From contig NZ_VOBI01000004.1 in assembly GCF_008369325.1 (NCBI RefSeq), forward strand, positions 124,001-188,000: 64,000 nt of DNA, in the 5' to 3' direction. A model generated the notes under the pieces. The model had not been told where the DNA came from. It made no database searches and saw nothing but the letters and a program-made list of their open reading frames with translations. This document shows, in pieces, positions 61,562 to 64,000 of the stretch. The DNA is from Pseudomonas sp. ANT_H12B (lineage in GTDB: Bacteria > Pseudomonadota > Gammaproteobacteria > Pseudomonadales > Pseudomonadaceae). Positions within the stretch are counted from its first letter, which is position 1, and every line of letters starts with the position of its first letter. Both the position numbers and the translations under genes were made by a program.

Positions 61562-63483
61562 TACTCCGAATCTGGGCGACCACGCCGGGAAACCGCTTGC
61601 GCGAGAAACTCAGCGAACTGGGCGACGGGCATCGAGCCCAGGTCAGCACCTTCACGAGTACGCACAGCGACAGTCTGCATCTCGACTTCCCGATCTCCGA
61701 TAACCAAGAGATAGGGAACCTTGAGCAAAGTATGCTCGCGGATTTTAAAGCCGATCTTTTCATTTCTCAAGTCAGACTTGGCACGAAATCCGCTTTCATT
61801 GAGGGTTTTTTCAACCTCAGCGGCAAAATCAGCCTGTTTATCAGTGATATTCATGATCACTGCCTGGGTCGGAGCCAGCCACGCGGGGAACGCACCCTCG
61901 TAGTGCTCGATCAGAATTCCGACGAAACGTTCGAAGGAACCCAGGATCGCCCGGTGCAACATAACCGGGTGCTTGCGACTGTTGTCTTCGGAGACGTATT
62001 CGGCTCCCAGACGGACAGGCAGGTTAAAATCGAGCTGAAGGGTACCACATTGCCAGACGCGGCCGAGGCAATCTTTCAGCGAGAACTCGATCTTCGGACC
62101 GTAGAACGCACCTTCGCCCGGCTGCAGATCGTACGACAGGCCAGCGCTATCAAGGGCTGCAGCCAGTGCTGCTTCGGCGCGATCCCACAGCTCGTCGGAA
62201 CCAACACGTTTTTCCGGACGAGTGGACAGCTTCATTTCGACGTCTTTAAAGCCGAAGTCGGCATAAACGTCCATGGTCAGCTTGATGAACGCAGCGGATT
62301 CAGCCTGCATCTGCTCTTCAGTGCAGAAGATGTGGGCGTCGTCCTGAGTGAACGCACGCACGCGCATGATGCCGTGCAGCGCACCCGATGGCTCGTTACG
62401 GTGACAGGCACCGAATTCGGCCAGACGCATCGGCAGTTCGCGGTAGCTTTTCAGGCCTTGATTGAACACTTGCACGTGGCAAGGGCAGTTCATTGGCTTG
62501 ATCGCGTAATCGCGGTTTTCCGACTGGGTGGTAAACATGTTGTCGGCGTAGTTGGCCCAGTGCCCGGATTTCTCCCACAGGCTGCGGTCAACGACCTGCG
62601 GAGTTTTGATCTCCAAGTAACCGTTGTCGCGCTGAACCTTGCGCATGTACTGCTCGAGCACCTGGTACAAAGTCCAGCCGTTCGGGTGCCAGAACACCAT
62701 GCCCGGCGACTCTTCCTGGGTGTGAAACAGGCCCAGGCGCTTGCCGATCTTGCGATGATCGCGCTTTTCAGCTTCTTCGATGCGCTGGATGTAAGCCGCC
62801 AGCTGCTTCTTGTCAGCCCATGCGGTGCCGTAAACGCGCTGCAATTGCTCGTTCTTGGCATCACCACGCCAGTAGGCGCCGGACAACTTGGTCAGTTTGA
62901 AGGATTTCAGGAAACGCGTGTTCGGCACGTGCGGACCGCGGCACATGTCGACGTATTCTTCGTGATAGTACAGACCCATGGCCTGCTCGTTCGGCATGTC
63001 CTCGACCAGGCGCAGCTTGTAGTCTTCGCCGCGGGCCTTGAACACTTCGATCACTTCGGCGCGCGGAGTGACTTTCTTGATCACGTCGTAATCTTTTTCG
63101 ATCAGCTGCTGCATGCGCTGTTCGATAGCGGCCAGGTCGTCCGGTGTAAAAGGACGTTCGAAAGCAATGTCGTAATAGAAGCCTTCGTCGATGACCGGGC
63201 CGATGACCATTTTGGCCGTCGGGTACAGCTGCTTGACCGCGTGGCCAACCAGGTGGGCGCAAGAGTGGCGAATGATCTCCAGCCCCTCTTCATCCTTTGG
63301 CGTAATGATGTGCAGCGTGGAATCGCTGTCGATGATGTCGCTGGCGTCGACCAGCTTGCCATTGACCTTGCCGGCCACGGTGGCTTTGGCCAGACCTGCA
63401 CCAATGGATGCGGCGACCTCGGCTACGGAAACCGGGTGATCGAATGAACGTTGACTGCCGTCGGGAAGAGTAATAGTTGGCAT
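61561..63483 (-). CDS. thrS: Threonine-tRNA ligase
   Basis: ATG 63483 (GGAGGCGCC before it) gives 640 residues, the normal length. The N-terminal TGS domain ([20 protein letters not shown]) is followed by the editing domain with [14 protein letters not shown], then class II core motifs ([34 protein letters not shown]) and the anticodon-binding end. The enzyme charges tRNA-Thr. The frame is open a little further upstream but that part is not conserved. Confidence 0.98.
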   Translation of the reverse strand: MPTITLPDGSQRSFDHPVSVAEVAASIGAGLAKATVAGKVNGKLVDASDIIDSDSTLHIITPKDEEGLEIIRHSCAHLVGHAVKQLYPTAKMVIGPVIDEGFYYDIAFERPFTPDDLAAIEQRMQQLIEKDYDVIKKVTPRAEVIEVFKARGEDYKLRLVEDMPNEQAMGLYYHEEYVDMCRGPHVPNTRFLKSFKLTKLSGAYWRGDAKNEQLQRVYGTAWADKKQLAAYIQRIEEAEKRDHRKIGKRLGLFHTQEESPGMVFWHPNGWTLYQVLEQYMRKVQRDNGYLEIKTPQVVDRSLWEKSGHWANYADNMFTTQSENRDYAIKPMNCPCHVQVFNQGLKSYRELPMRLAEFGACHRNEPSGALHGIMRVRAFTQDDAHIFCTEEQMQAESAAFIKLTMDVYADFGFKDVEMKLSTRPEKRVGSDELWDRAEAALAAALDSAGLSYDLQPGEGAFYGPKIEFSLKDCLGRVWQCGTLQLDFNLPVRLGAEYVSEDNSRKHPVMLHRAILGSFERFVGILIEHYEGAFPAWLAPTQAVIMNITDKQADFAAEVEKTLNESGFRAKSDLRNEKIGFKIREHTLLKVPYLLVIGDREVEMQTVAVRTREGADLGSMPVAQFAEFLAQAVSRRGRPDSE

Positions 63484-63577
63484 GGCGCCTCCTCTCCTAG
63501 TGGTGACCCCTACCAAAGGTCACGTGGGTTGGGATGAGCCAGTACAAGATCCGATCCAGGCCATTCAATGACGAACG

Positions 63578-63596
63578 CCTGCCTTACAGCGGCAGG
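63578..63596 (-). other. Small hairpin in the thrS upstream region
   Basis: CCTGCC (63578-63583) and GGCAGG (63591-63596) can form a 6-bp stem ~95 bp before the thrS start. thrS is translationally autoregulated in E. coli through leader structure, so a role is possible. The rest of the 63484-63857 gap shows nothing else I can name. Confidence 0.35.
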
Positions 63597-63857
63597 AGCC
63601 TTGCGGCCAACCGGAAAACCGAACCAGAGTGACTGGGATTCAAATCAGGGTTATTCGCACATCTGCTGCCACCGGGACTGAAGGTCATCCGGAGCCTGCA
63701 AACGCCCGAGCGAGGCATGCTAGCACAGATGAACGGTCGTCGATGCACACAGGCTTTCAGCTGGGGCAAATCGGGCATTTTTATGCCAGAGTGCTGAACT
63801 TGAACCCCGCTTTACCCCTCAGATAACAAGACATTGACCCACAAGGAGCATCCCAGC

Positions 63858-64000
63858 ATGCGTCTGAATCGTTTATTCGCAATAGTCGCCCCCATCGTTT
63901 TGCTGCTGCCACTGGCCGCCCATGCCGATTGGCCAAAGGGCGAGCGCGAGAAATACATGGCTCAGTGCACTCAGGCAGCCACCCCCCAGATCGGTGCTGC
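63858..64000 (+). CDS. Exported protein of unknown function (3'-partial)
   Basis: A frame from ATG 63858 runs to the window edge, giving 47 codons. AAGGAG lies eleven bases upstream. The protein begins with a signal peptide (LFAIVAPIVLLLPLAAHA) and continues DWPKGEREKYMAQCTQAA, so cleavage after AHA is likely. A mature Cys is present in MAQCTQ. The family is not recognised from this short piece. It is divergent from thrS. Confidence 0.75.
   Translation, partial: MRLNRLFAIVAPIVLLLPLAAHADWPKGEREKYMAQCTQAATPQIGA

Overview
The window looks like a Pseudomonas chromosome, most likely of the P. fluorescens/P. putida type. The right end carries the order thrS-infC-rpmI-rplT-pheS-pheT-ihfA-merR-like-tRNA-Pro(GGG), with an ATT start for infC. 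This is inferred from gene order and protein character; no database search was possible. The left ~55 kb is an accessory catabolic region, packed with dehydrogenases, CoA-ester enzymes, oxygenase parts and envelope proteins. It ends next to tRNA-Pro after ~700 bp of non-coding sequence, which could be an island edge.

Layout. (1) 2-646: partial TetR regulator. (2) 746-11985, minus strand: eight-gene operon with a DUF1302 outer-membrane barrel, a DUF1329 protein, a YCF48-type propeller and an RND/MMPL permease, then a VOC protein, enoyl-CoA hydratase, SDR and FAD oxidoreductase. (3) 12405-14199, plus: SDR and EamA exporter. (4) 14196-17205, minus: amidohydrolase, APH-fold kinase and tyrosine-phosphatase-like protein. 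(5) 17415-24001, minus: truncated P450 fused out of frame to a ferredoxin, then GMC oxidoreductase, aldehyde dehydrogenase and a second DUF1302/DUF1329 pair, closed by a strong terminator. (6) 24241-26829: TetR, LysR and AraC regulators. (7) 26869-35888, minus: third DUF1302/DUF1329 pair, two SDRs, a SnoaL-like protein, an unusual APH-fold protein, an MFS transporter and a quinone-oxidoreductase-like protein. (8) 36118-40968, plus: lipoprotein, fused indolepyruvate-type ferredoxin oxidoreductase and FolE. (9) 40997-47165, minus: fused CoA-transferase, SDR, acyl-CoA dehydrogenase, APH-fold kinase and SDR, resembling the Lva/ACAD11 route for 4-hydroxy acids. (10) 47358-50553: VOC protein, and an operon with two complementary Rieske-oxygenase-like proteins and an SDR. 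(11) 50875-55270: MarR remnant, EmrA/EmrB efflux pair and a chemoreceptor. (12) 55984-64000: housekeeping block.

How the parts may work together (inference). The DUF1302/DUF1329/YCF48/RND set looks like an envelope-spanning route for a hydrophobic substrate. Oxygenase, alcohol and aldehyde oxidation steps would yield an acid, which CoA transfer, kinase/ACAD chemistry, hydration and SDR oxidation would then shorten. The substrate cannot be read from the sequence. Eight genes carry a perfect AAYAAYAA motif at the ribosome-binding site or first codons, which points to Crc/Hfq catabolite repression of the whole region. Two divergent promoters 35 kb apart share a 37-bp element, which suggests one regulator for at least two blocks. 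The most unusual feature is the Rieske pair at 48566-50553: one protein keeps the mononuclear-iron site but has no Rieske cluster, and its neighbour has the reverse.
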